Origin: Populus alba
Taxonomy: Eukaryota; Streptophyta; Magnoliopsida; Malpighiales; Salicaceae
Direction: 5' to 3'
Assembly (NCBI RefSeq): GCF_005239225.2
Contig: NC_133288.1
Span: forward strand, 9,368,169 to 9,432,168
DNA length: 64,000 bases
Shown here: positions 37,456 through 49,723 of the stretch, piece by piece
How positions within the stretch are numbered: the stretch's first letter is position 1
How the letters are laid out: each line of letters opens with the position of its first letter
The notes under the pieces: model-generated
Database searches by the model: none
What the model saw: only the letters and a program-made list of their open reading frames with translations
Told to the model about the DNA's origin: nothing
Position numbers and translations under genes: made by a program

Positions 37456-37734
37456 GACAGGTTTCATTTAATTTGTGTCCATCCTTTTTCTTCTTCTTTT
37501 TTTCCTCATAGATTGATTGGTGTATAATTGTAATTGAATTTATTAGCTTCTTGTTTGGAGGATTATTAATGTTGTGAATTGTGATCATAAGGTGTTGGGT
37601 GGTAATATACAGCTCGCAATAACCTCATTGTGTACGGAATGACATGAAATTATAGATTATATTATTTTTATTTTTTTATGATTCTTTTCTTCTGCTTCTT
37701 TTTTTCCCCTCAATTTATGAAGATAATTTTTAGA

Positions 37735-37930
37735 AAATTTTGTTTAAAATTAATTATATTTTTATATCATTTTAGTATGTTGATGTAAAAAATAATTTTT
37801 TAAAATAAAAATATATATTAGTTTTATATATTTTTAAATAAAAAAACACTTTAAACTGTAATTATTACTATACTCAGACATACTCAAAAACAGTTTAAAA
37901 TACTTTTGATGTTGCGTTTGTGTGTATAAT
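37735..37930 (+). mobile_element. Short MITE of the same family, plus orientation
   Basis: Carries ATATCATTTTAGTATGTTGAT, an A-rich run, TTTTATATATTTTTAAAT and a right end CACTTTAAACTGTAATTATT, matching the copy at 28790-28990. It begins about 280 bases after the small gene's stop codon. No coding capacity. Confidence 0.55.
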
Positions 37931-40034
37931 TGTTAAAATACATCATATCTACAAATAAAGAAAAAAAAGAGAGAGATTTAAACCAGAATAAATATAAATC
38001 TTTACAACTCTGAAAATATAAAAATAAAAGAGAAGTTCGCTATCCAACCTTAAAATGGTAGATGGGCCCTGGTCGGTGGTTGATTGATGTTTGACTGCTC
38101 ACCGTTGGCAAATGGTCCCTCACTTTCACGGGAAACTTGTCAAAAACTGGGCTCCACGAGCATATCATTCATTTGTTTCTGCTTTCCAAGAAGAAAGCCC
38201 ACATAAAACATCGACCAATTTTAGACGTTAAAATCTTCTTTGAGTCCCTCTACTCTTCATCTTACACTGTGTTTCCTCCTCTATTTTTATTTATACTAAC
38301 TCCAATCCTCTATTTTCAAAATTACTTTTGTTTAGTCCTTATTTGATTAGAAGCTTCGGTTGCCTTAAAATCACCATGCTGTATCCCAGCATATCATGAT
38401 ACAGTAATAATAATAATATAGTTGGATTTTAAGAAAAAAAATAATATATAGTTTTACACTTGAAAATGTTGATTATTGGTATAAGCTCCATGTACAATTG
38501 AAAGTTGAGAGTTGTGAAAATTATAAAAAAATTTTTTATGAATGTTATGTATGGAAGTCATCAATGAATTAGGTTAAAAATCACTATGATTTAAGTAAAT
38601 GAAATGGTATGCAAATTTTGAATTTTTGACATAAAATTATCTAGTGACTAGTTTTATGATATCAATCATACCCCTCAATTCGACTATTCGAACAAGCTAA
38701 GATTTTATGAGTAATCTTTTGACATATTATTCTACTTTGGATTGAATTTTCAGGTCAATGAAAGGCCTCATGAAAATACTAACAGACCAGAATTTGATAA
38801 AAAGAAACATATAGATATTTATGAAAAGCAATGTGGTCTTTTCATATATTGTGATAAAAATATATATAAAGTCAAGAAAAAATGATTTAAAAAGAAGGCA
38901 ATGCTCTTGAATGCATCGTTACGAGTGTTAATAATTAGGGGTATTATGGTTTTTTTTTTCATATATATAAGGTAAAAAAAATAGATACCATATTTTGGAG
39001 AGAAAACCGTACTTGAGACGAAGAGAAAGAGGGAGAAGGTGAAGAAGAGAAAGAGATGGAGGAAGAAATGAAAAAAGAGTTGAGAGATAGATGGTTAATG
39101 AGCTATCAAAAAAACTAGTTATCTAGTTAATGAAATTAGTGTCCTGATTAATGGATAATAAGAGAAACTAGTTATCCTGATTAATGAGATTAATGTCACA
39201 ATAAATAGACAATTAAAAAAACCACTTAATTTAGTAATGGGACAAGTGCCTAGTTTGGGTTAGAGAGGACATTGGTATGTTGAAAATTAAAAAATTATTA
39301 GGAAATAATGAAAAATAAAAATGTTGAAAATTGATATAAGATCAACATTTTTTTTTTTAAAAAAAATGATGAAATTGGTTTTATGACTCCATCCACGATA
39401 CATATTCTTATGTATTTTATATTAAGCCAACTTTCAAATAACTATGCTTTTTATATGAAGAAATATATGTTTAAATCTGGTGGCCATCATATCAATGTTG
39501 TAACTTCACATCCACACATATATTTATAGAGCTTCGAATCATGATTAATAGAGAGGAGGAGCCCTTTTCCTGCTCCTGGTCCAAAAAGTTCCCCAAACCA
39601 CCCAATCCATGTGGGTTTTTTTAGATATACAATTGAGACATGAAGTTTTGCTATTCCAATCTACATGGACTGGGCAAGTCTTGATACAAAGCCCATGTTT
39701 TAAGCCCAAATACAAACCATTTACACTGTCAAGAGAAGAGAAGAGAGGAGGAAAGGAAAAAACTGGAAAAGAAACTCATTTCTTATGCGTAGTCACAGTA
39801 TTTTCCCAGAAACAAAGTCCTCAATTGCTAACCGGGACGCCATAATTTCAATGGAACAAGTTGGGCCGGTCCGGGCAATACAAGCCCGGGCCCCATACTT
39901 CCCCATAAAAAGTACCTACAAAACGCCAAAATTAAAACCCAGCAGGTAAGAATTCAGAAGCTCTGCCTGTTCATCGAGGCATTACACATCTTCTTGTTCA
40001 AAATCTCAAATTTACCAGTTAAAATTCATTAACA
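37931..40034. other. Intergenic and S2L promoter region
   Basis: No gene recognised. 38460-39100 contains ATATATAAGGT (38963-38973) followed by a purine-rich GAAGAGAAAGAG tract, like a decayed LTR or promoter remnant; this is speculative. 39840-40034 is more GC-rich (GGGCCGGTCCGGGCAATACA region) and is the likely 5' leader of the WD40 gene. Confidence 0.4.
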
Positions 40035-43000
40035 ATGGTTGGTACGTATTTAATTTTATCTTCTTCCTAATCTCATCGTCACTCGTTTCTTTATGCTTAT
40101 TTTCTTAAATCACTGATTTTTTCTTATTAAAAAAACTTAGGGACGCAACAAGAGAGAGAAGAGAAAGTATCATTAGAACTAACAGAAGAAATTCTTCAAA
40201 GCATGGAAACTGGCATGGTTTTTAGAGATTATGTATGTTTCTTTCATTTCTTAAATACCCCATTTGATAATTCTTTCAGTTTTTCAGTATTACTCACTTT
40301 TTGTTTCATTATTGGTCACAGAACGGAAGAATTAGTTCCATGGATTTTCATAAGACATCAAGTTATCTAGTAACTGCTAGTGACGATGAATCTATTCGAC
40401 TTTACGATGTTGCCGGCGCCGCGTAAGCTTTCTTTTCTTTTCTTTTCCTGCAAGCTTATAGCTTAAGCTTTTAATATTTGATAACATCTTGGTGGATATT
40501 AGTCATGTTAGAGTGATTTTGTTATGCCTGTCTTCAGAGCAGATGGTGGGCAAAGGCGAATGTTTTTGAAAATTTTTCGTATTTGAAGAAATTATTGTTA
40601 TATTTCGGAAATTCTATGCAGTAGGTGGTTGTGTTAGCGAAGTGTGTGATTTAAATTCGGTATGCAAAAGTATTTGCTCGGATTTGTTTTTTTTTGTTAT
40701 GTTTTCAGGTTCAGTTACTGTGTATCATTTTTATATAGTAAATCATTTTGCTTGTTGGGAATTTTAATGATTGCAAAACTGGGTTGAAAAGGCTAATCTT
40801 CTGTATATATGACTCTTTGTGAATGAGAGATTCAAGAAGAAAGTTTGATAAGAATTTAAAGGGGATTTTTTATCAGTTGCTTGGTTTTAATGCTATAGAT
40901 GGCAGTTTTGCAGTTCTTTTATGTTATTGGAGCTACTTGAGAAATAGATTTGTTGAATTTTTATGTCATCATACAAGTATGGATGTAATTATTTAAGGGA
41001 AGCGGCATGTCTTGTTCATCACAGATTGATATTTTCTTGTTCTTATTTTATGGTGGTTGTTGGACCATGTTTTCTTATTGGCATGAATTATGGAGACAAC
41101 ATGTTTAACTTCAGATGCTTGAAGGCAATTAATAGCAAAAAGTATGGGGTTGATCTGGTTTGCTTCACATCTGATCCTACAACTGTTTTATACTCCTCAA
41201 AAAATGGATGGGATGGTACGTTTGCCACAACTGCATTTTTATATTATCTTTTTGATCATTTATTTATTTTTCAGGGCTAGATCATGGATTTATGCTTGCT
41301 TTGTCATGCTGTATTTAATACCATGCATTTATTATGGATGCAGAATCTCTGCGACTTCTCTCGTTGAATGATAACAAGTATTTGCGGTATTTTAAAGGTC
41401 ACCATGACAGGTAAGGTTTCCAATATCGATGGCATTTATTTCACTCCCTAGTGATTGCTCCTACTGGACATATCTGTATCATGAAGTCACATTTCATGTT
41501 GTTTTTCTAAGGGTTGTCTCGCTAAGTTTGTGCTCTCGGAAAGAATGCTTCATCTCTGGTTCTCTCGATCGAACTGTTTTGCTTTGGGATCAACGAGCTG
41601 AAAAGTGCCAGGTTGATAAGTTGGAATATAGATGCTTGCTTAGAGAAAGGTGCTCTCTCTATTCATCTTGTATTCTGATTCCTTCTCTATGTTGTAGGGT
41701 CTTTTACGTGTACAAGGAAGGCCTGCTGCAGCATATGATGATCAAGGGATAGTCTTTGCAATTGCATTTGGAGGATACATTAGAATGTTTGATTCTCGCA
41801 AGTATGAAAAGGTTAGTGTTTATGCATGAAAACGTGTAAAGAGGATTAGCTGTTGCATAAGTAACTTCACAACTATTTAGCAACAATTTATTTGTTTCAG
41901 GGTCCTTTTGACATCTTTTCTGTTGGAGGGGATGTATCTGATGCAAATGTGGTAAAGTTCAGCAATGATGGAAGACTAATGCTCTTGACTACCATGGATG
42001 GGCATATTCATGTACTTGATTCATTCCGTGGAACACTTGTGAGTCTGAATTTGAGTTTTTTTAATACCTTTTCTTATTAAATGATGAAGATTTTAGATGA
42101 TGATTCATGAACAGTTCAATGAGTCTCCCTGACCTTCCATATTCGCTGTTGTATTAGTTATCTACATACAATGTGAAACCAGTTTCAATCAATTCCACGT
42201 TAGAGGCATCTTTCAGTCCTGAAGGAAAGTTCGTTGTATCAGGTATTTCATCTGCCACCAGTTCTTTTGGAGTTGAGGTGACGCTAATTTAAATCTTTTT
42301 TCAGTTGGTACCTCAGATTTACATGCTTGGAATGAAGAGCTTCACAGTGGTTCTGTGTAAAATTATTATTCAATGGGATCAATCCTGCACATGGGCTGAA
42401 CCATCAGGAATAGAAAATTTTAGAAGTGTTCATGGATATAGTTGGGTCGGGTTTGAGCTCATAATTTCATCGAATCTAACTTTTGATATTTTACAAATTG
42501 TAAACCTGATCCATTCAATTTTTTTTAGATTCAATCGTGTTAGATATATTGGGCTGGGCTAGGTTTTTTGTGTGGATATTACAGATATCCAAGGGTTGGT
42601 CTTAATTAGAACTAAGATTTGGCTTTAATAAATTAGCTCAAAACCTGTTATAAACTGTAACAAATAATTTAGGCTTACCAATCAATTGACTAAAATGGAA
42701 TAATCAATTGTAAGAAAAAGTACAGAACATATAACAACAAATTAAGCTCTGAACAACAACAAAAAAGAAGAACAGAGAAATAAAAAATATTTATACCAAA
42801 GACTTTCTAGAATATAGTGTTACACTGTCAGTTGACTGTATAGGGTTACGGGTTGGGTCAGGTTGATTTAGTTTTAAAAATCCTAATCTGCCACCTGACC
42901 AGTGATATCCATTTCTTAGGTTTTTTGTTCCATTATCATCTGTAATATCCATATTATCTAATTTTAATGAGTTCAGCTGGGTTAGATAATGTAAATATTA

Positions 43001-43430
43001 TAAATGAGCTGGTTTTTTTAAACACCGCTAGAAGATTTGCTAGAAAATTTATCCGACATCAAACCTAGAATTCACCTGTTTTAATAGGCAAGTCTTCCCT
43101 GTTGTGACTCCTTGCTAACTTTACTTTTATGGTTCTGATATTTTCACAGGTTCAGGTGATGGCCGAGTGCATGCTTGGAGTGTAAGGAGCGGGAAAGAAG
43201 TACAATAACCATTATTCCCTTACATATGTTCAATTTGTTCCTCGATTTACATCAGACATAGTGATCTCTTTTCTTTGTCTGTGTAGGTTGCGAGTTGGGT
43301 GACATATGAAACTGAGCCTCATGTCATAAAATGGGCACCTGGAAGTCTTATGTTTGCTACTGGGTCTTCTGAGCTATCATTTTGGATTCCGGACTTGTCT
43401 AAATTAGCAGCTTATGTTGGAAGGAAGTAG
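40035..43430 (+). CDS. S2L: WD40 protein of the SWD2/WDR82 (S2L) family, 11 exons
   Basis: Exons: 40035-40041, 40141-40232, 40322-40422, 41115-41215, 41344-41410, 41512-41611, 41698-41811, 41901-42038, 42158-42242, 43150-43199 and 43287-43430. Phase is kept at each GT-AG junction, giving 332 residues. WD-type repeats are visible (for example TASDDESIRLYDV, SGSLDRTVLLWDQ and GSGDGRVHAWSV). The sequence matches the plant orthologue of yeast Swd2 and human WDR82, a beta-propeller subunit of the COMPASS H3K4 methyltransferase complex and of transcription-termination assemblies. Arabidopsis S2La/S2Lb (APRF1) influence flowering and H3K4me3. The first coding exon is only seven bases, which gene finders could miss. 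Intron 9 (907 bases) is much longer than the others and repeat-like. No disruption seen. Confidence 0.93.
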
Positions 43431-44020
43431 AATTTCTTCAGTACTGCCCTTACAATTTCAACCTCTATGCAGTCATGAGGTTTATTGATTCATTTTTTTT
43501 GGGATAAAATTACCAACAAAACTTGAATCTAGAGCTGGATTCTACTCGTATCTTTTTTCAGATAATATAGTTCCTCTCCTTGCCTCTGGGGTTTCAATTA
43601 TTGTAGGGATTGTTTTTTGGTTTGGGGCAGTGGCAAGCAACTATGCACTGTATAAATCATCGCTCAACTTTCGAGCTTTTTTTGCGGTTGTAGATGAGAA
43701 GTTGCTTGTGGGCTGTTGCAGTATCAACCTCGTATCATCGAAGGGTTCCATAGAAAGCATATTGAAGTTCAGGTATCAAAATGTAACATTCTACAATACC
43801 TTGTAACCTTTTGATTGTATAGACGTTACATGATATGAGCAGGCCAATGAACGCACTGAATTTCGTAGTTCTTGTACTTATCAATAGAAGTGAATTCATG
43901 CTTTGTACAATCTACCAGTGCTTTAACTTCTTTTCCTCAAGTTTGTTTGTACATGTAAGGCACTTATTTCCATTTTCTCTGATCATATCTGCAAGCGTTT
44001 GTTTTTTTTTTTTTTTGTTT
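43431..44020 (+). other. 3' region of the WD40 gene
   Basis: Likely 3' untranslated sequence followed by spacer. Poly-T tracts at 44000-44030 mark the edge of the next MITE. No gene. Confidence 0.45.
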
Positions 44021-44024
44021 TTTT

Positions 44025-44235
44025 TTTTATATTAAAATTACGGTTGTTTTTAAATAATTTTTTGTATTGAAATATATGTTAATATATTTTTTATTTTTTG
44101 AAAATTATTTTTGACATCAACACATCAAAATGATTTGAAAACATTAAAAATATATTAATTTAAAGTTAATAAAAAAAATAAATAAAATTTAAATTTTTTT
44201 AATAATACTTTTAAAATATAGAAACAAACAGGCCC
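44025..44235 (-). mobile_element. Short MITE, minus orientation
   Basis: CATCAACACATCAAAATGAT, then TTGAAAACATTAAAAATATA, and a right end AATATAGAAACAAACAGGCC. It is very similar to the copy at 30905-31120, which supports recent common origin. No transposase. Confidence 0.65.
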
Positions 44236-44740
44236 GTGATAAGATTTTATATTATTTTTAATGAAAGAGAAAATTGAGAATTAGAAAATTGATGTGTTCA
44301 TTTAATGAAATAAAGCAAAATTATATGAACTAATAATTATAAAAAGAGTTGTTAACTTTAACCAAATGCCGGAAGCTGAAGCATATAAAAATATTTGATT
44401 TGCTGATGGGAAGAGTTCTTTAAGCCTTTTTTTTTTTTTTTAATTACATGAAAATAAAAATGATTTTTTTATATCATAAATATAATGATTTAAAATTTGT
44501 AGAAAAATATAATTGTTAGTATAAATTTTCATCTTTATTAATGTAATTTCTAAAAAAAAAAAAAAAAAATCTTTCTTTAGTTGTTTATGGTATAGAAACT
44601 ATAAATAATCAAAATAAAGATATAAAAAATTCTAACAATTTGAAATACATCTAAAAAAAAGTATCTTGCTAATTAAAATCTCTTTCCCTTAGCAATGCTT
44701 TTTTTTTTTTTTTGGCAAAATAGTTTTAATTGAAATTAAT
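44236..44740. other. Intergenic, A/T tracts
   Basis: Homopolymer-rich spacer between the MITE and the decayed copia fragment. Nothing recognised. Confidence 0.45.
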
Positions 44741-44749
44741 TCATCTTTG

Positions 44750-45510
44750 TCCAAATTTCTCCCACTTGAAAATATAGCCCATTAGTATTTGTATAACGAA
44801 AACATTCTGGTCTTGATTTTTATAAAGAGATAGGTCTTTACCTACTTTCCTCTCTCTAGAAAATTCATTCTCTAATAATGCGGCATCTTATGATTTAAAT
44901 TCAGTTACATTTTCACTTTCTTGTTCACCTATGAATACATGTCATTTTGAATGTTCAGAATATCTTATAAAGATACATTTCTTCATTCTTAGAACTAGTT
45001 TTCTATATTTATGAAAAGAATCATGAGCATAAGCAACACAACCTTAAGGTTTCAAAAAACTCAAGTCATGTTTATGTTTTGTCCATAATTCATATAACGT
45101 ATTTGTAATTTGTAATTGGTAATTGACTTAGATGGTATACAATTAAGTACATAAATTACATTTAGTAATGCATCACTCCAATAAATGATATATGCAACTC
45201 TATTTTGTTGTGGCATTCCAGGAATATTCAATTGTCATCTTATTCCTTTTTCATCATATAATTCTCTCAATTGATCATGTCACGACCTTGATCAATTTTC
45301 AAAGTTTTATTTTCATATCTAGTTGATTCTTCATAAGGTTCACGTATACTATGAACTCAAAGCTTTTGATTTATAAGAAATAAAAAAATAACTATATCAA
45401 GTAAAATCATCTGTAAAGATAATGAAATAGACACCTTCATGTCAAGTCCTTATATTTATTGGACCACAAATGTAAAATGAATTATTTGAATTGACTCTAA
45501 TACCTTTTCC
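44750..45510 (-). pseudogene. Decayed Ty1-copia integrase fragment
   Basis: Reading the minus strand with stops and frame changes, copia pol motifs appear in order: an ICGPI-like phrase with GVYFIIF and DDFT (about 45480-45390), a Q-rich PGMPQQN-like segment (about 45220) matching the integrase N-G-V-A-E region, then ALLNVIYVLNCIPSKS and LKPxGCVAYAHDSFHKYRKL with KKCIFIRYSEHSK (about 45070-44940). These are the C-terminal integrase features of copia elements. Multiple stop codons show that it is dead. No LTRs were found. Confidence 0.75.
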
Positions 45511-45879
45511 ATATAGTTTTGTTGTTGTTTTTCTAGCTAGACTACACGCGCGCGCGCACCATATTGAGAGGATATCGTGATGATTCAAATACCATGGCAG
45601 AAAGCCTTTAAAGTGCTACTCGAAAGATGTATGAACCGTCTATTTACTAGCGTGTGCGTGAAATGTGACATAAATAATATAAAAGTGAAAAGTTGACAAT
45701 TATTGTGGATGCAATTTTTTGTTATTTTTTCCTTATATTATTTTATTAATATAAATAATATTAAAATGAATAAGCTTGAAATAGTTTACCCAAATTTTTT
45801 TTTCCTTTATACTTTTATAAATACACCAACCAAGTTGGCCCAACAAGGTTTAAGTTTAACCACATGAGGGGTGTAGTTC

Positions 45880-46058
45880 AATATTATTCTGAAAGGTATA
45901 GTTTAACTGGTCAGATTTTGAGTTTACTTTTAAGAAATTATCAGTTTGAGTTCCATTAACTTTAGAGTCACTGATGACTCATTAATTTAGTTGTTAATTT
46001 CAAGATTCATATAATTAGTTAAAATACATATAAACTGGATAAACACTCATATTAATCT
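45880..46058 (+). mobile_element. Old diverged SINE, plus strand
   Basis: A tRNA-like head is visible (A box TAGTTTAACTGG, 45899-45910; B box-like CAGTTTGAGTTCC about 50 bases on). The following body (GAGTCACTGATGACTCATTA, then TTAGTTGTTAATTTCAAG) aligns with the minus-strand body of the SINE at 17540-17718 (GGGCCATTGAAGGCTTACAT, then GTCGTTAACTTCAAGGCC). CpG positions have mostly decayed to TA/CA, as expected for an old methylated copy. Confidence 0.6.
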
Positions 46059-46619
46059 TAAAAAAGAAAAAAAAAGGTTTAGCCACACAAGGTTGGCAGC
46101 GGATTTATGTTGTACGCTAACTCTGTGGCCAGTTGCCGCTTTGGATGACATAACAACCTTTTTCTTCATATACTACAGCACTAAATCAGCTTTAGAACTC
46201 ATTGAAATCAAAGTATCAGGTTTACCAACTAATTTAGTGCTGCCAGAGGTCAGCTAAGAGGTAGAGCTGTTAAGCTATAGACTAAAGGGTTGGCTTTACA
46301 GTCATCGCGATGGTACAAAGCAGAAGGGATACCTTGGGCAAATTAACCTGGTCTTTGAACTCCACTCTCTTATCTAGGATTTCTGCAGTGTGTTTTTACC
46401 ATAGGAACAATTGCTCTCCTTGTCAGCCATATGTCATATGGAGGCACAGTTTTACATGGATCAAGCAGGCAAATTTCGAGTGTGTTGTTTTTTCCCTATG
46501 TAAGCAGCATGTTGACTGAAAAAGTTGGAAATGCAAATTAGAGCTTCAAAATATATGAAAATGGAAAGGGAAAAGAGTGCTTTGTCAGTGATCTATACTA
46601 ACTCTTACGACACCAGGTG
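46059..46619. other. Flank of the copia insertion, no gene
   Basis: Less AT-rich than average, with a 69-codon open frame (46310-46519) lacking recognisable motifs. Nothing supports a gene. Confidence 0.4.
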
Positions 46620-46624
46620 TCTAT

Positions 46625-46985
46625 TGTTGGTGGGAGGAGCCACTGGTGGTGGCTTTGAAACACTCAGAGGGGATAAAACACACTGTTTTATTACACAAAA
46701 CCGAAGCTTACAATTAAACACAAAAGCTTAACAATACACGCCCTATCTCTCTCTCTTTCTCTTTCAAGTGTTTCTCACAATTCTCTCCACACGAAATAAC
46801 ATAACTGAGCACCCTATTTATACATAAATTCAGAATACGAAAATCTACTGTTCCAGGTGTGAAGGCGGCTGTTGACCGGCGATGTGAAGGCGGCTGGCGG
46901 CTGCGGCTGGTGGCTGGCGGCTGCGGCTGGTGGGTGGTTGCCTTCCTTGACCATCTAGGTGCTTCTAGATTGAGTTTATTCAACA
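46625..46985 (-). repeat. 3' LTR of the copia element
   Basis: 361-bp LTR with TG...CA ends. It shares more than 98% of aligned bases with the other LTR by eye, including GGCGGCTGCGGCTGG repeats. It ends next to the polypurine tract. Confidence 0.95.
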
Positions 46986-49723
46986 AATCTCCCCTTTAAA
47001 CTCAATCGAGGGATGTCATGCCAAGCATGAACACTTCTCCTTTCAATGCCTTCTTTCTGCTTGTAGACCCTTTTGACACCTATTGCTTTCTTCTTTTCTG
47101 GTGGGTCCTTATCTGCATGGAAACAAAATAGAGTTGTATCTTCCATAACCTGAGTGGTATCGTACAACTCTTCAAGATTCCGCATCCTTCTTGGTCCTTC
47201 TGACGAGGATGCTGATGGTGGTGTTGATGATGATGCTCCTGGTGTGTTCCTCCTGTTGAATACAGGGAAACTGTGTGCCGGACTTTGTGGTTCAGCTGCT
47301 GGCACAATAGGTTCTTCGACAAGTACTGTTGGTACTTCTTCTCCTTCAAGGATCAAATCAAGATTGATCCATTTGATTGCTTCTTGGTCATCACCATTCC
47401 ATTGCCAAGATGTATCTTCTTCAAAGATAACATCTCTACTTGTAATCACCTTCTTCGTGATGGGATTATACAGTCTGTATCCCATCCTTCTTTCACCATA
47501 TCCCACAAAGATGCATTTCTCGCTCTTATCATCGAGCTTTCTCCTTCTTGCATCTGGGATCTTTGCATACGCCACACAACCAAAGACTCGTAGATGAGTA
47601 ACACTTGGTTTGTGACCACTCCATGCTTCTTCTGGAGTAATACCTTGCAAACTTCTGGTTGGGCAGCGATTCAACAGATACACTGCACATGATACAGCTT
47701 CAGCCCAGTATTGCTTGGGCAATTTCTTTGCTTTGAGCAGACTTCTTGCCATGTCAAGAATCGTGCGATTCTTTCTTTCTGCTACACCATTCAGCTGTGG
47801 TGTATAAGCTGGTGTCGTCTGATGTCTGATGCCTTGTTGTGTACAGAAGGCTTCAAAGTCATTTACTGTATATTCTCCACCTTGATCAGATCTTACTGTT
47901 CTGATCGTGTAACCAGTTTGCTTCTCCACAATTGCTTTAAAATCTTTAAAACAATTGAATACTTCTGACTTCCTCTTCAGAAAGTATATCCACGTCTTTC
48001 TACTAAAATCATCAGTAAAAGTGAGGAAGTACCTATTTTGTCCAGTCGACATAGGCGTGATTGGGCCACACACATCTGTGTGTACTAACTCCAGTGGCCT
48101 CTTTGCTCTCCAGTTGACTTCTTTAGCAAAACTGGATCTGTGATGTTTGCTGAGGACACAACTCTCACAGACTTCATCTGGATGATCAATGTGAGGCAAA
48201 CCTTTGACCATCTTCTTGCTTGCTAGCATCTTCAAACTCGTGAAATTCAGATGTCCAAGCCTCAGGTGCCAAAGCCATTCTTCACTGTTGGTGATGGCGC
48301 TCAAACACCTTGCTGCGTCATACTGGATGTTCAAAGGAAACATCCTGTTCTTGGACATTTTCACGTAGGCCATTAATCTCCAATTGTTGTCTCTAATTGC
48401 CAGATGACAATTCTCCGAGTAAAAAGTATAGCCTCTCTCCAAAAGTTGACCTAAACTGAGTAGGTTCTGCTTTATGGCTGGGACATAATAGACATTGGCG
48501 ATGTAGCTGGAATCGCCGTTCTTCAACTTAATTGGGATGCTGCCTTTACCTTTGAATGGAACCTTCGTGGTATCTCCAAAAGTAACTAGACCTTGCTTGG
48601 TCTCATCTAGATTACTAAATAACTCTCGATAGCCGCACATATGATTGCTGGCTCCAGTATCTAGATACCATATCTCCTCTTGTTTCTCGCCATGTCCTTG
48701 TTGGACAAGTAATGCAGATGCTTCTGTGTCATCTTTTGCTGCAAAGTTAGCATGCTCACGTATCTCTAACGGAGCTTTGCTTCTGCATTCAGTGCTATAG
48801 TGCCCAAATTGATTGCAACTATAACATTGGATGTTCCTCTTGTCACGGTTATTGTAACCGCCTCCTCTTCCTCTGGGAGTGAATGCATGTTGGCCTCGAC
48901 CTCCTCTGGTGGTGTTTCTGCCACCTCTTCCTCTAAAACTTGTATTCCAAGAACCTCTTGCTTGGAATTGCTGAAATCCACCTCTGGATTGTTGACTTCC
49001 TGCTTGAGTGGTGTAGCCACTTGATGAAGTCTCCCCTTGCTCATATCTGTCCTTGAGGGACAGCTTTGCTTGTAAGGCATGCTCAATTGCCTTATCTCCA
49101 TTTCGCTTTACGATCTTCTGCTCATGAGCTTGCAAGGAACTCATAAGCTCATCAACTGTCAACTTGTCCACATCTTTGGATTCTTCAATTGCGACAACAA
49201 CAAAATCAAATTTTGGATCTAGGGATCTCAAAATTTTCTCAGTAATTCGAGCATCGATGATGGCTTCTCCATTTCTCCTCATCTGGTTGACTATCACCAT
49301 AATCCTTGTGTGATAATCAGAAATAGACTCCGAGGACTTCATTTGCAATAACTCAAATTCTCCTCGCAAAGATTGAAGACGAATCTTCTTGATTCTGTCA
49401 GCACCTTTGTATTTCTGTTGGAGAGCCTCCCATATATCATGTGATGTTTCAGCGGAAGCTATGATCTCGAATGTATCTTCATCAAGACCTTGGTAGATGA
49501 TGGTCTTGGCTTTGTTGTCCTTCTTTCTGTTGACTTTCAAGGCTTGCTTCTGTGCCTCTTGTAAAGCATCTTCTCTTTCTTTGGACTCTGGTTCATCATA
49601 ACCAGTTTGTACAATATCCAAACACTCTTGTGACCCAAGAAATGCCTTCAATCTGATGCACCAACTATCATAGTTGTCTTTAGTCAGCTTCGGGATGAGT
49701 GTATGTGTACCTTCTGTAGTCAT
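46976..49723 (-). CDS. Copia gag-protease-integrase polyprotein, truncated before RT
   Basis: One uninterrupted frame of 915 residues, starting MTTEGTHTLIPKLTKDNYDS. Domains in order are: gag capsid (~1-230) with KLTKDNYDSW and IKKIRLQSLRGEFELLQMK; a G/R-rich nucleocapsid segment with zinc knuckle C300-C303-H308-C313; an aspartic protease active site DTGAS (355-359); a pre-integrase zinc region (HLRLGH about 486-491, C519/C522); and an integrase core with D550, D613 and E649. C-terminal integrase motifs KRKLDDKSEKCIFVGY and YNPITKKVITSRDVIFEE follow. RT would normally start near the KKAIGVK segment (~878), but the frame instead runs about 35 residues through the polypurine tract into the LTR, so RT and RNase H were removed by an in-frame deletion. 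Transposition would need RT in trans. Confidence 0.95.
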   Translation of the reverse strand: MTTEGTHTLIPKLTKDNYDSWCIRLKAFLGSQECLDIVQTGYDEPESKEREDALQEAQKQALKVNRKKDNKAKTIIYQGLDEDTFEIIASAETSHDIWEALQQKYKGADRIKKIRLQSLRGEFELLQMKSSESISDYHTRIMVIVNQMRRNGEAIIDARITEKILRSLDPKFDFVVVAIEESKDVDKLTVDELMSSLQAHEQKIVKRNGDKAIEHALQAKLSLKDRYEQGETSSSGYTTQAGSQQSRGGFQQFQARGSWNTSFRGRGGRNTTRGGRGQHAFTPRGRGGGYNNRDKRNIQCYSCNQFGHYSTECRSKAPLEIREHANFAAKDDTEASALLVQQGHGEKQEEIWYLDTGASNHMCGYRELFSNLDETKQGLVTFGDTTKVPFKGKGSIPIKLKNGDSSYIANVYYVPAIKQNLLSLGQLLERGYTFYSENCHLAIRDNNWRLMAYVKMSKNRMFPLNIQYDAARCLSAITNSEEWLWHLRLGHLNFTSLKMLASKKMVKGLPHIDHPDEVCESCVLSKHHRSSFAKEVNWRAKRPLELVHTDVCGPITPMSTGQNRYFLTFTDDFSRKTWIYFLKRKSEVFNCFKDFKAIVEKQTGYTIRTVRSDQGGEYTVNDFEAFCTQQGIRHQTTPAYTPQLNGVAERKNRTILDMARSLLKAKKLPKQYWAEAVSCAVYLLNRCPTRSLQGITPEEAWSGHKPSVTHLRVFGCVAYAKIPDARRRKLDDKSEKCIFVGYGERRMGYRLYNPITKKVITSRDVIFEEDTSWQWNGDDQEAIKWINLDLILEGEEVPTVLVEEPIVPAAEPQSPAHSFPVFNRRNTPGASSSTPPSASSSEGPRRMRNLEELYDTTQVMEDTTLFCFHADKDPPEKKKAIGVKRVYKQKEGIERRSVHAWHDIPRLSLKGRFVE
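46986..47000 (-). other. Polypurine tract of the copia element
   Basis: In element sense TTTAAAGGGGAGATT directly precedes the 3' LTR, the expected site for plus-strand priming. Confidence 0.85.

Noticed and set aside
47154..49101. Plus-strand frames and an alternative minus frame within the copia element
   Set aside because: Antisense and out-of-frame shadows of the 915-residue gag-pol frame.
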